From positions 186,001-250,000 of the forward strand of contig NZ_MTQO01000040.1 of assembly GCF_001984155.1 (NCBI RefSeq): 64,000 nt of DNA, written 5' to 3'. A program made the translations under genes and the position numbers. This stretch comes from Actinosynnema sp. ALI-1.44 (lineage in GTDB: Bacteria > Actinomycetota > Actinomycetes > Mycobacteriales > Pseudonocardiaceae). Shown here piece after piece: positions 41,573 to 51,234 of the stretch (positions are counted from its first letter, which is position 1; each line of letters opens with the position of its first letter). The notes under the pieces were generated by a model, which saw only the letters and a program-made list of their open reading frames with translations, was not told the DNA's origin and did not search any database.

Positions 41573-42829
41573 CACGCCGACGGACGCGGCGAGTGCCGTC
41601 ACCGCGAGTATGGCGCCGGTCCACATGAATCGCCCCAACGGCACCTTGACACCGGCCGCGTGGCACCGTTCGTACCACAACAATGTCGCCAATGACGCCC
41701 ATGGCGTGATGACCGGGCCGACATTCGTACCTATCAGCAGCGCCAGCAACTGCAAGTGGTTGTCCGGTGGGACGATCGCCTCGCCTGCCACGTACGCGGG
41801 CAGGTTGTTCACCAGGTTCGACAGTCCGGCGCCCGCCCCGGCCGCACGGGCTGCGCCGAGCGCGCCGTCATCCGCGCCGACCACGGCCTGGATCAGGTCG
41901 CCGAGGCCGTGCCTGCCGAGCGTGTCGATCACCAGGAACAGGCCGATCACGAAGACGAGCAGCCGCCACGGGATCAGGCTGAAGCTCAGTCGGGACCGGT
42001 CACGCACGAGGAACGCGATCAGCAGGACACCGGCGGAGATCGACGACGCGACGCCGATCGGCACGCCGACGAGGATCCCGACGACGAAGACCAGGCACGC
42101 GGCAGCGGCCACGACGAACAACGGCCGGTCCGCCGGGGTTCGCCGCTGGGGAAGTTCGTAGCGCAGCTGTCCGCCGCGCCGGCCGCGACGCCAGTACCAG
42201 ATCCACAGGCAGCCCGCGGTGACGAGGATCGACGCCAGTTGCGGCGCCCACATCTGGCCCGCGAACTGCGACGGCGAGAGCGCGACGCGGTCCGCTGCCA
42301 GCAGGTTGGTCAGGTTCGACACGGGCAACAGCAGGCTCGCCGTGTTCGACAGCCACACGGTCGTCATGGCCAGCGGCAGCGGTGGAATGCCCAACGCCGT
42401 CGCGAGCGCGAGGATGACAGGGGTGAGCAGCACGGCCGTCGTGTCCAGGTTCAACGCGATCGTGGTCGTCGACGCCAATGCCACGCACAGCAGGAAGAGC
42501 AGCGGGTAGTGGCCACGGCCGATGATCGACAACCGGGTCGCGATCACGTCGAACACCTCGGCGGCCGCGGTCAGCTCGGCCAGGATGATCACCGAGCCGA
42601 GGAACAACAGCAGCGGCACGAGGCGGGTGATGCTCGCGCGCGCGTCGGCGACGGGCAAAGCGCCGGACAGCACGCACAAGCAGCCGATCAGCAGCAGTCC
42701 CAGCGCGATCCAGTCGAGGATGTGCAGCCGTCGCCACCAGGATCTCCGGCCCACCGGCGGGTCCTCGGGCGGCTGGGTGACCTCAACTGGATCGTTGATT
42801 GCTGCTGGCCGCCTTTCGGACGTGGACAT
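41555..42829 (-). CDS. ArsB/SLC13-type (ion transporter superfamily) permease
   Basis: 424 residues with ten or more TM segments and the two inverted repeats of this superfamily: NLDTTAVLLTPVILAL and GLSNLVNNLPAYVAG with TNVGPVITPWASLATLLW, the typical Asn/Pro-rich re-entrant loops of ArsB and citrate/Na+ transporters. It may export arsenite or antimonite, or carry organic anions; no ars genes adjoin. ATG 42829 by family length; the ribosome site is weak. Confidence 0.82.
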   Translation of the reverse strand: MSTSERRPAAINDPVEVTQPPEDPPVGRRSWWRRLHILDWIALGLLLIGCLCVLSGALPVADARASITRLVPLLLFLGSVIILAELTAAAEVFDVIATRLSIIGRGHYPLLFLLCVALASTTTIALNLDTTAVLLTPVILALATALGIPPLPLAMTTVWLSNTASLLLPVSNLTNLLAADRVALSPSQFAGQMWAPQLASILVTAGCLWIWYWRRGRRGGQLRYELPQRRTPADRPLFVVAAAACLVFVVGILVGVPIGVASSISAGVLLIAFLVRDRSRLSFSLIPWRLLVFVIGLFLVIDTLGRHGLGDLIQAVVGADDGALGAARAAGAGAGLSNLVNNLPAYVAGEAIVPPDNHLQLLALLIGTNVGPVITPWASLATLLWYERCHAAGVKVPLGRFMWTGAILAVTALAASVGVLLVVG

Positions 42830-43072
42830 GGGCGCATCGTCCCACAAAGCGGGCTGGTGATTCACTCGGGCGGGTGCCTGTTGATCACGCACATTCGACG
42901 GCGGGTTGTCGCCCGAACAGATGAATATCAACTTCGGGTACGGGTTCGCAGAAGAGTGGTAATTGTTTCTTTGCTTTCGGCGCTGAGCCGCGTACGGCTA
43001 GACTATCTGCCCGAAGACGCGGTGGTCCTTTGCCGCTCTTGATCGCCGTGCCGTTCGGAAAGGAATCGAGCG

Positions 43073-43807
43073 ATGACACTGGTGGTACTGGATGTCGTCG
43101 TTGTTCTCACTCCGGACCTGAGGCGAGACGCGCTCGTGCTCGGTGACCTGTTGATCCGCCGAATGCGGGAAAACGGCTGCGCCGCGCACTTCCGCCTGGG
43201 ACGTCCCTATGGCGCGACGGGGCCGTGCGAACCCCATGTTTCGATCTTCATGCTCACGGTCGACGACCAGGAAACGGCCGACGTCGTGAGTGCGATCCGT
43301 TCGGTGGCTGTAGGCATTCCCGTTCTGCGCGCCGAAGGCGACGAATACCGGCACAACCCGTTCGGGGCGCCGGAACTCTACTTTCGCAAGACGGCGAAGT
43401 GGATTGACCTGCAACGGGCTGTGATCGCCGCTGCGGAACCGCTGCGACGGGGAAGACTGCGCGTGACCGATCCCGCCGGAACGCGGATTCGTGACCTGAT
43501 CGACGACCCGTCGACGGAGCCGGAACGCCGCGACCAACTCGTCCGGTTCGGGTATGACGAAGTGACCGAGAACGGCGACGCGGCAGGCGGACCCGGTGAC
43601 CGGTTCAACCCGCACGTGACACTCGCCTGGCCGGTCGATCCCGAATTCCGCGTCGATCTCGGTGATCTGCCACCCGCCGGTGGCTTCAGCGGGACGCTGA
43701 CTGAATTGGCGGTGTACGGCATGAGCCCCTATGGCACGTGCACGACCCTCTACGGAAAAGCCCCGTTGGGCGCCATGGCCACCACCGCGGTCACCGACGA
43801 GGCTTAG
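43073..43807 (+). CDS. 2H phosphoesterase (LigT/2'-5' RNA ligase-like)
   Basis: 244 residues with two H-x-S/T motifs, PHVSIFML (~residue 60) and FNPHVTLAWP (~180), the signature of the 2H phosphoesterase superfamily. Members open cyclic phosphodiesters or cleave 2'-5' or cyclic nucleotides, including phage Acb1 which destroys CBASS signals, and ADP-ribose cyclic phosphate. ATG 43073 follows AAAGGAATCGAGCG. It ends 31 bp before the giant TIR-NACHT-WD40 gene on the same strand and is probably cotranscribed with it, so it may process a nucleotide signal made by that protein; this is inference. Confidence 0.8.
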   Translation: MTLVVLDVVVVLTPDLRRDALVLGDLLIRRMRENGCAAHFRLGRPYGATGPCEPHVSIFMLTVDDQETADVVSAIRSVAVGIPVLRAEGDEYRHNPFGAPELYFRKTAKWIDLQRAVIAAAEPLRRGRLRVTDPAGTRIRDLIDDPSTEPERRDQLVRFGYDEVTENGDAAGGPGDRFNPHVTLAWPVDPEFRVDLGDLPPAGGFSGTLTELAVYGMSPYGTCTTLYGKAPLGAMATTAVTDEA

Positions 43808-43838
43808 CGACCAGGCCCGCCATCCGGCTGGAGGAACC

Positions 43839-46800
43839 GTGCAGCAGCAACCGGAGAAGGCGACGTTGGCCGCGTGGGTTCGTGCGCAGCGGGAGAAGCA
43901 CGGCTGGACGCCCGCGCAACTCGCGGCCGAGTGCGAACTGGCCGGTGCCGACTCGTTGACGGCCGACAGCCTCACCGAGATCGAGGCCGAGCTCAGGCCG
44001 GTGGGGGTGCACGAGGTCCGTGTGCTCGCGCACGTCTTCGGCGTCCAGGCCGACCACGCCGCGTCGCTGACGGCATCGGTCCGGACCGCGGACCAGGCGT
44101 CCGATGTGGACCCTGGCGCCGCCGTGGTGCTGCCGTCCCGCGCGCCGAGGCCGCCCGGCTCCGGCTCGGTCGACTTCTTCGTCAGCTACTCGCTGGCCGA
44201 CGAGGACTGGGCGACGTGGATCGCGCACGAACTCGAAGCGGCCGGGTACAAGGTGATGATCCAGTCGTGGGACTTCGTGCCCGGTACCCACTTCTTCGAC
44301 TTCATCGACCGCGGCATCCGCGAGGCGGCCGCGGTCATCGCCGTGCTGTCCAAGAGCTACCTGGGGTCCCGTTACGGCCGGATGGAATGGATGGCCGCGC
44401 TGCGTGCCGCGGACGACCCGACGGCCGCGAAGCTGCTGCCGGTCCGCGTCGAGGACGTGGTGCTCGACGGCCTGCTCGCGCCGATCACGTTCGTCGACCT
44501 CGTCGGCCTGGACGATTCGGCGGAGGCACGCGCCCGGCTGCTCGGGCGCATCAGCCACGCCCTGTCCGGCCGCGCCAAGCCGGACGACCGGCCGCGCTAC
44601 CCGAGGGAAGGGCAGCCGCAGGTCTCGCATTTCCCGCCGTCGGTGCAGCGTGCGCCGCAGCGCAGGCAGCGACTGGGCGTTCTGCACGTGGCGGCGCCCA
44701 GGTTCGGCAGAACGGACGACGACCCGGTGGAGCGACTGGCCCACTTAAGGGCGGCGCTCGGCCGGTTGGACGCGGCGGCGCCGAGCCCGGATCTGCTGGT
44801 GGTGAGCGGGAGCCTGACCGATTCCGGCACGCTGCCGCAGTTCGACCAGGCCATGAGCTTCATCACCGGGTTGCGGTCCATGCTCGGGCTGGAGGCGGCG
44901 CGAGTCGTCATCGTGCCGGGCGTCGGCGACATCACCGTGGCGGCCTGTGAGGCGTACTTCGCCGACTGCCGTGCCGACGGCATCCAGCCGCAGGCGCCGT
45001 ACTTCCGCAAATGGCGGCATTTCTCGCGGATCTTCGGCCAGCTGTACCCGGACATCGACGGGCCGGTCTTCGACGCCGGTCTGCCGTGGACGCTGTTCTC
45101 CATCCCGGACCTGCGGATCGCGGTGGCGGGCCTGAACTCCACGCTCGCACACACGCACATGTCGCTGGCCGAACCGGGCTGGCTCGGCCCCGCGCAGCTG
45201 GACTGGTTCGCGCACAACATGGCGGGCTTCGAGCAGTCGGGCTACCTGCGGATCGGGATCGTCGAACACGCGCCCGTCCCAGGGGACGAACCGACCTCCG
45301 AGACGCTCAGCGACATCGCGGCGTTCGACCGCGTCCTCGGCTCGCGGTTGAACATGGTGCTGCACACCAGCGGATCGCCCGGCGCGGTCAACGAACTGCC
45401 GTCTGGGCTGACGGTCGTACCGCCACCTGACGGCGGCGCCGAACTTCTCGCCGTGACGCGCGACGGTCTCACGACATGGCCGTTGTCCGTTGAAGCAAGC
45501 GCGCCGACGCATACCCGGCGTTGGTGGAGCGCGGTCGACCGGACATTCCCGGACACGGCCGACAGCGGACCGCTGGTGATGCCCCCGGTCGAGCAGACAC
45601 CGCCCCCGGACGAGGACCCTGTCAGCCTCCTGCTGGAACGGATCACCGAGGTGTGCGAGGTCCGTTACCCCGGCGCCCGGATCCGGCGGCTCGCCGGACG
45701 ACCGTCGTCCCTGCTCGTCACCTACCCCGACGGCGAAGCGGTGCAGCAGTTCCGGGTCGCCGCGCACTCGGGTTCGTTGACCCGTGAGGACGTGGCGACG
45801 TTCGTGCGGATGCTGCGGGGGACCGGGACCGACCAGGGCGCCGAACTCGTCTACCAGGGCCCGAATCCCGGTGCGGCGGTGCTGGAGGAGGCGCTGCGCG
45901 ACGGCGTCAGGGTACGGAGTTTCGCCGAGTTCCAGGGCCTGCTCGACCTGCGGGAGTACCTCGCGGGGCAGACCGAACGGCTGCGCAACGACATCGTGTA
46001 CCCGCCGGACCTGTACGTGCCACAGCGGTTCCGGGAGATGGCGGGCGCGGACGCGGCCGTCCGGGACGACGTCGTCGGCGAGATGATCGAGCTGCTGTCG
46101 GGCGACGAGGGCAGCTTCGTGCTGCTGATGGGCGACTTCGGCCGGGGCAAGACGTTCGCCATGCGCAAGCTCGCGATGGACCTGCCCGTGCGGCTGCCCG
46201 ACGTGACGCCGATCCTGATCGAGCTGCGGGCGTTGGACAAGGCGCACAGCGTGGACGGCCTGGTCGCCGCGCACCTGGCCAACCACGGCGAGACGCGGAT
46301 CGACCTGAACGCGTTCCGCTACCTGCTGCGGCAGGGCCGGGTCGTGTTGTTGTTCGACGGGTTCGACGAGCTGGCGACCAGGGTGAGCTACGACCGAGCG
46401 GCCGACCACCTCAAGACGTTGCTCGCCGCGGCGAAGGGCCGGGCGAAGATCGTGGTGAGCAGCCGGACCCAGCACTTCCAGAACGACGAGCAGGTCCGCA
46501 CCTCCCTCGGCGAACGCGTCGGCCTGCTGACCGGGCGGCGGATCCTGCAGCTGGAGGACTTCACCCCGCAGCAGATCGGCCAGTACCTGGTCAACCGCTA
46601 CGGCCACGACCCGCAGGCCGCGGCGCGGCGGCTGGAACTCGTCGGCAGCATCGAGGACCTCGGCGGCCTGGCCCGCAACCCGCGGATGCTCAGCTTCGTC
46701 GCGGATCTCGACGCCGACCGGCTCGCGGCGGTGGCGACCGCCAGGCGGGCGATGAGCGCGGCCGGGCTGTACCGGGAGATCCTGACGTCCTGGCTGAACT

Positions 46801-49778
46801 TCGAGTACCAGCGGGTGCACGCGATCACCGGCACACCGACCGGGCTGTCGGTCGACGAGCTCTGGCACGCCGTCACCACGCTCGCCGTGCGGATGTGGGA
46901 ATCCGGAGAGGTCCTGCTGCGGCTGGACGACGTGGCCGAGGTGGCGGCGGCTCTCACCGGGTTGGCCGAGACGCCGTTGTCGCCACCGCAGGCCACGCAC
47001 GCGGTCGGCGCGGGCAGCCTGCTGGTGCGGGCCGAGGAGATGTTCGGGTTCATCCACAGCTCGGTGATGGAATGGCTGGTGGCCAACGAGATCGCCGATC
47101 AGGTCAACCGGGGCGAGCGCAGCCCCGCGCTGCTGGGCAGGCAGACGCTGTCGCAGTTGACCGTGGACTTCCTGTGCGACATGGCCGAACCGAACCGGCT
47201 GCGTGAGTGGGCCGTGCGGCCGGGCGGCGACGACGTGTCGAACGCCAACGCGCTCAAGGTGGGCAAACGGCTGAGCGCGCCGATCCGGGCGGACCTGCGT
47301 GGCGCTTCGTTGCGTGGCGAGGATTTCTCGCACCGCGACCTCAGCGGGGTCGACCTGACCGGTGCCGATCTGACCGACGCGCGGCTGATCGGGACGAAAC
47401 TCTCCCGCGCGACCCTGCGTGGGGCCACGCTGCGACGGGTCCGGCTGGACGACGCCCACCTCGTCGACGCCGACCTCACCGACGCGGACCTGACCGAGGC
47501 CCGGCTGTCCGGGACCGACCTGCGCGGAGCCGACATCACCGGCAGCTCGTGGTCACGGGCCGCGCTGTTGAACGTCATTGGCGGCGATTCACTGTGGACA
47601 GCCGAGGAACTGCGCGGCGCGGCCGTGGCGCCGGGACAACCGGTTCTCGTGGGGTTGCAGCCGTCCGGTGTCGGCGTGCAGTTCGGTTTCGAGATCGGCC
47701 GGTTGCCCAAGCCGTTGGCCTACAGCCCGGACGGCCGGATGCTCGCGGTCGGCAACGGCGACGGCGGTGTGTTGTTGTGCGACGCCGAGAAGGGCCTGCC
47801 GATCCGGACGTTGAAGGGGCACCTGGACCGTGTCTACGGTGTCGCGTACGGCCCGCCTGACGGCGCACTGGTCACGACGTCCGCCGACGGGACCGTGCGG
47901 TTCTGGGACACGTCCACCGGCGAGGCGTTGGGCGTGTTCACCGACCACGAGGACCTGGTCTGGCCGTTGACGCTCGACGCGAGCGGTGGGCTGGTCGCCT
48001 ACGGGGACGGCGCGGGCGTCGTGCGCGTGCGGCACGTGCCCGACGGCCGGTTGCTCGCGGAGTTGCCGGGGCACACCGGGCGGACGTGGACACTGGCGTT
48101 CCACCCGTCCGCGGGCAGTTCACTGCTCGCCACCGCGGACAACGCGGGGATAGTGCGGATCTGGGACGTCGTCACGGGCCACGAGGTCCACCGGCTGCAG
48201 GCCCCGGAGCAGGCGGCGGTGTACTCCGTGGCGTTCAACCGCAACGGCACCTTGCTGGGCAGCGGTGGCCGCGGCGGTGTGCTGTCCATCTGGGACACGG
48301 AGAGCGGCGACCGGCGACACCACCTCACCGGGCACGCCGGGAACATCTACTCGGTCGTCTTCCACCCCGAGACCGACACGGTCGCCACCGGGGACACGCT
48401 CGGCGCGGTGCGCCTGTGGCACCTGGACACCGGCGGCCGCGGGCAGGTCCGCGGGTCCGCGCTGCGGACCGAGTCCGCGGCGGTGTACCGGCTGGTGATC
48501 AGCCCGGACGGGTCGATGCTGGCCAGCGGCGACGCCGACGGCGGGTTGAAGGTGTGGGACATCCGGTCCGGCAGGGAACGCTACGAGATCCAGGCGCACC
48601 GGGGCGCGGTGTGGCCGCCGGAGTTCCGGTGCGACGCCAGGCAGATCGCCACGACCGGCAAGGACAGCACGGTCCGGATCTGGGATTCGGACACCGGCCA
48701 GCAGGTCCACGAGCTGCACGGGCACGGCCGCCGGATCACCAACGTGGACTTCAACCCCACCGGCGACCTGCTCGCCGTCAGCGGCAACGACGGTGTCGTA
48801 CGGGTGTGGGATCCGTACGCGGGCAAGCTGGTCAGGCCGCTGCACGGGCGCGCCGACCAGCTCATCTCGGCGGTGTTCAGCCCGACGATGCCGTTGCTGG
48901 CCACCACGAGCAACGACGGCGGCATGCACATGTGGCACCTCAACACGTGGCAGGCGGAGCAGGAACTGGATGTCGAGACCGACCACGTGTGGGCCAGTTC
49001 GTTCGACCCCAAGGGCAACGTCCTCGCCACGGCCAACGACGACGACAGCGTGCGGCTCTGGTGGCGGCCGACCGGCGGGGAGCGGATGGTCCTGCGCGAA
49101 CACAAGGGCCGGGTCCGGTCCATCGCCTTCAGCCCGGACCACAAGTGGTTGGCGACCGGGTGTGACGACTCGAAAGTCCGGTTGTTCGACCGTGACAGCG
49201 GTTCGTGCGTGAACGTCCTGACAGGACACAGCGACCGGGTCTACGAGGTCACCTTCAGCGAGGACAGGCAGTTGCTTGCCAGTGTCAGCAACGACGGCAA
49301 GGCCATCCTCTGGGACGTCGGGACCGGCCAACCGCGGCACACGCTGACAGCCCACCGCGGCAAACTGTGGACTGGGAAGTTCAGCCGCGACGGCACGGTG
49401 TTCGCCGCGGCCGGTGACGACACCATGATCCACTTGTGGGACGTGGCCACCGGCAAGCACCTGCACGCGTTGGTCGGGCACACCCGCCGGATCTGGTCGA
49501 TCTGCTTCAGCCCGGACGGGCGGCTGCTGGCCAGCGGCGCGGACGACGGCACGACCCGGCTCTGGGACGTGGGCGACAAGACCAGACCCAAGCCGCGGTT
49601 GACGTTGCTCGGTTTGCGCGACGCGTGGGCGGCGGTCGCCCCGGATGGGCGGTACAAGACCGAGGGCAAGCTCACCAGCGAGTTCTGGCACGTGATCGGG
49701 TTGTGCCGGTTCGAGGTGGGCGAACTCGACACGGTGCTCAGGAACGTGCACCCGGTGCCGACCGATGAACCTTTCTGA
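43839..49778 (+). CDS. Giant NLR-like receptor: HTH-TIR-(degenerate MPE)-NACHT-pentapeptide-WD40
   Basis: 1979 residues from GTG 43839 (GGAGGAACC just before). Order: Cro/C1-like HTH (~9-72); TIR (~110-240, VDFFVSYS, candidate NADase Glu183 in GRMEW); a calcineurin-phosphoesterase-like fold (~279-530) whose metal motifs are lost; a small alpha/beta, possibly restriction-endonuclase-like, domain (~590-705); NACHT NTPase with Walker A GDFGRGKT (765-772) and Walker B VVLLFDGFDEL (835-845); pentapeptide repeats (~1148-1241); about 15 WD40 blades (~1286-1917), enough for two propellers; and a C-terminal cap with WAAVAPDGRYK and FWHVIGLCRF. No signal peptide: cytoplasmic. By analogy with bacterial STAND/Avs/bNACHT proteins, the repeats would sense a target, NACHT oligomerise, and TIR degrade NAD+ or make a signal. 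Target and activity are unproven. Confidence 0.88.
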   Translation: MQQQPEKATLAAWVRAQREKHGWTPAQLAAECELAGADSLTADSLTEIEAELRPVGVHEVRVLAHVFGVQADHAASLTASVRTADQASDVDPGAAVVLPSRAPRPPGSGSVDFFVSYSLADEDWATWIAHELEAAGYKVMIQSWDFVPGTHFFDFIDRGIREAAAVIAVLSKSYLGSRYGRMEWMAALRAADDPTAAKLLPVRVEDVVLDGLLAPITFVDLVGLDDSAEARARLLGRISHALSGRAKPDDRPRYPREGQPQVSHFPPSVQRAPQRRQRLGVLHVAAPRFGRTDDDPVERLAHLRAALGRLDAAAPSPDLLVVSGSLTDSGTLPQFDQAMSFITGLRSMLGLEAARVVIVPGVGDITVAACEAYFADCRADGIQPQAPYFRKWRHFSRIFGQLYPDIDGPVFDAGLPWTLFSIPDLRIAVAGLNSTLAHTHMSLAEPGWLGPAQLDWFAHNMAGFEQSGYLRIGIVEHAPVPGDEPTSETLSDIAAFDRVLGSRLNMVLHTSGSPGAVNELPSGLTVVPPPDGGAELLAVTRDGLTTWPLSVEASAPTHTRRWWSAVDRTFPDTADSGPLVMPPVEQTPPPDEDPVSLLLERITEVCEVRYPGARIRRLAGRPSSLLVTYPDGEAVQQFRVAAHSGSLTREDVATFVRMLRGTGTDQGAELVYQGPNPGAAVLEEALRDGVRVRSFAEFQGLLDLREYLAGQTERLRNDIVYPPDLYVPQRFREMAGADAAVRDDVVGEMIELLSGDEGSFVLLMGDFGRGKTFAMRKLAMDLPVRLPDVTPILIELRALDKAHSVDGLVAAHLANHGETRIDLNAFRYLLRQGRVVLLFDGFDELATRVSYDRAADHLKTLLAAAKGRAKIVVSSRTQHFQNDEQVRTSLGERVGLLTGRRILQLEDFTPQQIGQYLVNRYGHDPQAAARRLELVGSIEDLGGLARNPRMLSFVADLDADRLAAVATARRAMSAAGLYREILTSWLNFEYQRVHAITGTPTGLSVDELWHAVTTLAVRMWESGEVLLRLDDVAEVAAALTGLAETPLSPPQATHAVGAGSLLVRAEEMFGFIHSSVMEWLVANEIADQVNRGERSPALLGRQTLSQLTVDFLCDMAEPNRLREWAVRPGGDDVSNANALKVGKRLSAPIRADLRGASLRGEDFSHRDLSGVDLTGADLTDARLIGTKLSRATLRGATLRRVRLDDAHLVDADLTDADLTEARLSGTDLRGADITGSSWSRAALLNVIGGDSLWTAEELRGAAVAPGQPVLVGLQPSGVGVQFGFEIGRLPKPLAYSPDGRMLAVGNGDGGVLLCDAEKGLPIRTLKGHLDRVYGVAYGPPDGALVTTSADGTVRFWDTSTGEALGVFTDHEDLVWPLTLDASGGLVAYGDGAGVVRVRHVPDGRLLAELPGHTGRTWTLAFHPSAGSSLLATADNAGIVRIWDVVTGHEVHRLQAPEQAAVYSVAFNRNGTLLGSGGRGGVLSIWDTESGDRRHHLTGHAGNIYSVVFHPETDTVATGDTLGAVRLWHLDTGGRGQVRGSALRTESAAVYRLVISPDGSMLASGDADGGLKVWDIRSGRERYEIQAHRGAVWPPEFRCDARQIATTGKDSTVRIWDSDTGQQVHELHGHGRRITNVDFNPTGDLLAVSGNDGVVRVWDPYAGKLVRPLHGRADQLISAVFSPTMPLLATTSNDGGMHMWHLNTWQAEQELDVETDHVWASSFDPKGNVLATANDDDSVRLWWRPTGGERMVLREHKGRVRSIAFSPDHKWLATGCDDSKVRLFDRDSGSCVNVLTGHSDRVYEVTFSEDRQLLASVSNDGKAILWDVGTGQPRHTLTAHRGKLWTGKFSRDGTVFAAAGDDTMIHLWDVATGKHLHALVGHTRRIWSICFSPDGRLLASGADDGTTRLWDVGDKTRPKPRLTLLGLRDAWAAVAPDGRYKTEGKLTSEFWHVIGLCRFEVGELDTVLRNVHPVPTDEPF

Positions 49779-49785
49779 GACGTCC

Positions 49786-50499
49786 TCAACGCACCGCCGC
49801 GACGATCAGCGAACCGCCCAGCGTCGGCCACAACCGCGCTGCCCAGCCGGAGCTGACCTCGCCGAACCGGGTGCGCCAGACCACGTAGTTCGACAGCGGG
49901 CGCGAAGGCGTCAGCCCGGCCAACCGCAACCCGGTCGCGAGCATGCCGTACGTGAACGGCCGGATGTGCACGCTGAGGTACTCGTGGAACGGGTCCACCT
50001 GCCGTGGCGACCGTCCGAGCAGGAACCGCAGCCGGTCCTGCGCACCGGCCAGGTTGGGCGTGGTGACCACGAGGATCCCACCGGGCCGCAGCACCCGTGC
50101 GCATTCGCGCAACAGCCGGGCCGGATCGTAGAGGTGCTCGATGATCTCGCCCGCGAGGATCCCGTCGAGGCAGGCCGAACGCAGCGGCAGCGGGCCGCCC
50201 GCGTCCAGGCCGACGGTGAGCAGACCGCGCGCGTGGGCGACCTGCCGTGCGTGCGGGACGATGTCGCACGCGATCGGCCGCATCCCGCGATCGGCCAGCC
50301 AGGTGCACACCTGTCCGTCGTTGGCGCCGAGGTCGGCGACGAGCGGAACTCCCCGGTATCCGGCGAAATGCCTCGCCAGCAGACTGATCGCCAGCCCGAG
50401 GCGGCGCCGGTGGTAGGCGTGGGCGAGGTACCCGGCGACCTCGTCGTGCTGGTACCCGGCCACGTTCGCCGCGACCGCCTGTGCGTGGATTCGGCTCAC
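49786..50499 (-). CDS. Class I SAM-dependent methyltransferase
   Basis: 237 residues: VADLGANDGQVCTWLADRG (motif I), LDGILAGEIIEHLYDP, LRPGGILVVTTPN. Similar proteins modify sugars or lipids in surface polysaccharide gene groups; here it lies alone, convergent with the giant receptor (7 bp apart). GTG 50499 is chosen since the frame upstream enters the divergent HAD gene's promoter. Confidence 0.82.
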   Translation of the reverse strand: MSRIHAQAVAANVAGYQHDEVAGYLAHAYHRRRLGLAISLLARHFAGYRGVPLVADLGANDGQVCTWLADRGMRPIACDIVPHARQVAHARGLLTVGLDAGGPLPLRSACLDGILAGEIIEHLYDPARLLRECARVLRPGGILVVTTPNLAGAQDRLRFLLGRSPRQVDPFHEYLSVHIRPFTYGMLATGLRLAGLTPSRPLSNYVVWRTRFGEVSSGWAARLWPTLGGSLIVAAVR

Positions 50500-50547
50500 C
50501 GTCCCAGCATCCCAGACAACCGCGTGTCCGGAAGGCTGAGAACTCCT

Positions 50548-51234
50548 GTGATAGAACACATCGTGTGGGACTGGAACGGCACCCTGTTCGACGACGGGCC
50601 CGCGATGGTGCTGGCGACGGCCGACGCGTTCGCCGTGGCCGGACTGCCCGAGGTGACACCGGAACGCTTCCGTGACCACTTCACCAGACCCATCACGGAC
50701 TTCTACGAGAACCTGGCAGGCCGTTCGCTGACCGGGGCCGAGCAAACCCTTTTGGACGAACAGTTCCAGGTCTCGTACGCACGGCGGGTCGCCGCGGCGA
50801 CCTTGCACGCGGACACGCTGAACGCGTTGACCATGTGGTACGAGACCGGGCGGACCCAGTCGCTGCTGTCGATGTACCCGCACGACCTGCTCGTGGCCAT
50901 GGCTCAGCTCAGCCCCATCCGGTCGTTGTTGTCCCGATTGGACGGAACACCCGACGGCAGCCCGCACGGCAAGGAACCGCACCTGCGCGGCCATATCGAG
51001 CGCCTGGGTCTCAGTCCGGACCAGGTGCTCGTGGTCGGGGACAACACCGACGACATGGTCGCGGCGCGGGCGTGTGGTGCGAAGGGCGTGCTGTACCACC
51101 CCGGTGACGCGGCGTTGTTGAGCGTCGCCCGCGCCGAAGACCTCGCCGTGCCGATCGCGTCGAGCCTCAGCGAAGCCGTCCGGCTGGCGTTGACCTTGGT
51201 GGACGAATTCAGTGGTGGTGGTCATGACACGTGA
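50548..51234 (+). CDS. HAD-superfamily phosphatase
   Basis: 228 residues: motif I VWDWNGTLFDD (nucleophile Asp and +2 Asn in place of the usual Asp), a helical cap, motif III Lys in GKEPHLRGHI and motif IV VVGDNTDDMVAA. The DxN variant at the nucleophile motif (DWN) also occurs in some PGP-like hydrolases. It hydrolyses a small phosphate ester, unknown which. GTG 50548. The last 11 bp overlap the next gene, so the two are translated together. Confidence 0.8.
   Translation: MIEHIVWDWNGTLFDDGPAMVLATADAFAVAGLPEVTPERFRDHFTRPITDFYENLAGRSLTGAEQTLLDEQFQVSYARRVAAATLHADTLNALTMWYETGRTQSLLSMYPHDLLVAMAQLSPIRSLLSRLDGTPDGSPHGKEPHLRGHIERLGLSPDQVLVVGDNTDDMVAARACGAKGVLYHPGDAALLSVARAEDLAVPIASSLSEAVRLALTLVDEFSGGGHDT

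Noticed and set aside
44745-47459. A 904-codon open frame on the minus strand inside the NLR-like gene
   Set aside because: Antisense shadow of a gene whose sense frame has clear NACHT and TIR motifs; no ribosome site or domain resemblance.
47695-49590. Regular repeats that could be taken for a DNA repeat or CRISPR-like array
   Set aside because: The periodicity is at protein level (WD40 blades of ~42 codons) with diverged nucleotides. No identical short direct repeats with spacers occur anywhere in the window.
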